A stretch of DNA of 64,000 bases. Source: an uncultured Clostridia bacterium. GTDB lineage: Bacteria; Bacillota; Clostridia; Lachnospirales; Lachnospiraceae. Position 1 is the first letter of the stretch; each line of letters opens with the position of its first letter. Location of the stretch: positions 62,001 through 126,000 of the forward strand of contig CAOKDX010000003.1 in the NCBI GenBank assembly GCA_948467395.1, given 5' to 3'. A model generated the notes under the pieces. The model made no database searches. It saw nothing but the letters and a program-made list of their open reading frames with translations, and was not told where the DNA came from. Shown piece by piece: positions 63,538-64,000 of this stretch. A program made the position numbers and the translations under genes.

Positions 63538-64000
63538 CCTCTCTGCCCTCCCCTCTCTCTCTGGCGGATGGCCTCTGCCGCCGCCATGGCACAGCTCCAG
63601 GCAAAATGCAGATTGTAGCCTCCACATCTGCCGTCCACATCCAGAAGTTCCCCTGCCAGATAGACGTTCCGCGCTATTTTAGATTCCATCGTCTCAACAG
63701 TGGTCTCTTCCGTAGGAATGCCGCCCATGGTCACCTGTGCCCTCTCCATGCCGAAAGTATCCAGAATGGGAAAGGGAAACTCCTTCAGCTGTTCCCATGA
63801 TCCGGGCAGGCTCTCCAGAACCGGGATCCATTTTTTCTGTACCAGCCCGGAAATCCCGTACGAGCTGATCCAGGCCGATAGATCCTCCCTCTCCATGGCA
63901 GGGACGAAATCAATGATTCCCTGCACCAGCCTTCCCTCTGACAGCGCCTGCGCCGCCACGCGGCAGAGCTGGAACACCGGAATGCCGGATACGCCGTCCC
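63525..64000 (-). CDS. HI0933/BaiN-like flavoprotein, C-terminal part only
   Basis: The frame is open to the window edge, so the N-terminal two thirds lie outside. The visible 158 residues begin DGVSGIPVFQ and include QVTMGGIPTEETTVETMESK and LYLAGELLDVDGRCGGYNLH-like closing motifs (here VYLAGELLDVDGRCGGYN), diagnostic of the HI0933/YhiN family of FAD enzymes. The family includes BaiN of bile acid metabolism, but most members have no known substrate. It is the most upstream gene seen of the proline operon. Confidence 0.85.
   Translation of the reverse strand, partial: DGVSGIPVFQLCRVAAQALSEGRLVQGIIDFVPAMEREDLSAWISSYGISGLVQKKWIPVLESLPGSWEQLKEFPFPILDTFGMERAQVTMGGIPTEETTVETMESKIARNVYLAGELLDVDGRCGGYNLHFAWSCAMAAAEAIRQRERGGQRGCCR

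Overview
The window reads as chromosome of a spore-forming gut Clostridium of the Lachnospiraceae type (clostridial cluster XIVa). The pointers are a sporulation sigma factor SigK, a CIRCE-controlled groESL operon, GHKL/LytTR and YesM/YesN two-component systems, a galactofuranose-type sugar ABC operon, and several families of unknown function typical of Lachnospiraceae (DUF3877, DUF3737, DUF3793). I recognise 61 coding regions or gene remnants. All but two intact genes (78-605 and 44539-45360) lie on the minus strand, so operons read from high to low coordinate. No rRNA, tRNA or CRISPR array was seen.

Layout. 1-15 kb is housekeeping and carbohydrate metabolism: MalY-type aminotransferase, a DUF3737 beta-helix protein, a domain-permuted GH3 beta-glucosidase, L,D-transpeptidase, chemotaxis receptor, fused MFS/spermidine synthase-like protein, iron alcohol dehydrogenase, ZIP transporter and an ankyrin protein. 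15.3-17.5 kb is an AT-rich defence island (RloA/RloB, AbiL-like). 17.5-19.9 kb couples a subtilisin-like protease to sigK. 19.9-29.1 kb is a sugar-uptake locus with YesN/YesM regulators and two binding proteins. 29.2-34.2 kb holds a PhoR/PhoB-like pair coupled to a MIF-like tautomerase, a MATE exporter and deoB.

34.2-45.4 kb is accessory. It contains an IS1182-type relic, two agr-like LytTR/GHKL operons that each end in uncharacterised soluble proteins, an AT-rich patch with an ANT(6)-type aminoglycoside adenylyltransferase and a broken NUDIX gene, three copies of a palindromic repeat, and a MATE exporter divergent from its MerR-type regulator with a fully readable operator. 45.4-50.2 kb has a large secreted beta-helix protein, an amidase and guaB.

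50.2-55.9 kb is the most interesting region. A MarR-type gene, three near-identical palindromes over a clear promoter, and a tight five-gene operon (SCP2 protein, alpha/beta hydrolase, stand-alone condensation-domain protein, acyl carrier protein, acyl-adenylate ligase) together look like a dissected NRPS/lipid-conjugation module with no product I can name. 56-64 kb returns to core functions: groESL, plsC, a proA/proB operon with 5-formyl-THF cyclo-ligase, and two flavoproteins, the last cut by the window edge.

Start codons were reassigned wherever a Shine-Dalgarno sequence or promoter made the longest open frame unlikely. All functional calls come from motif reading, not from database searches.
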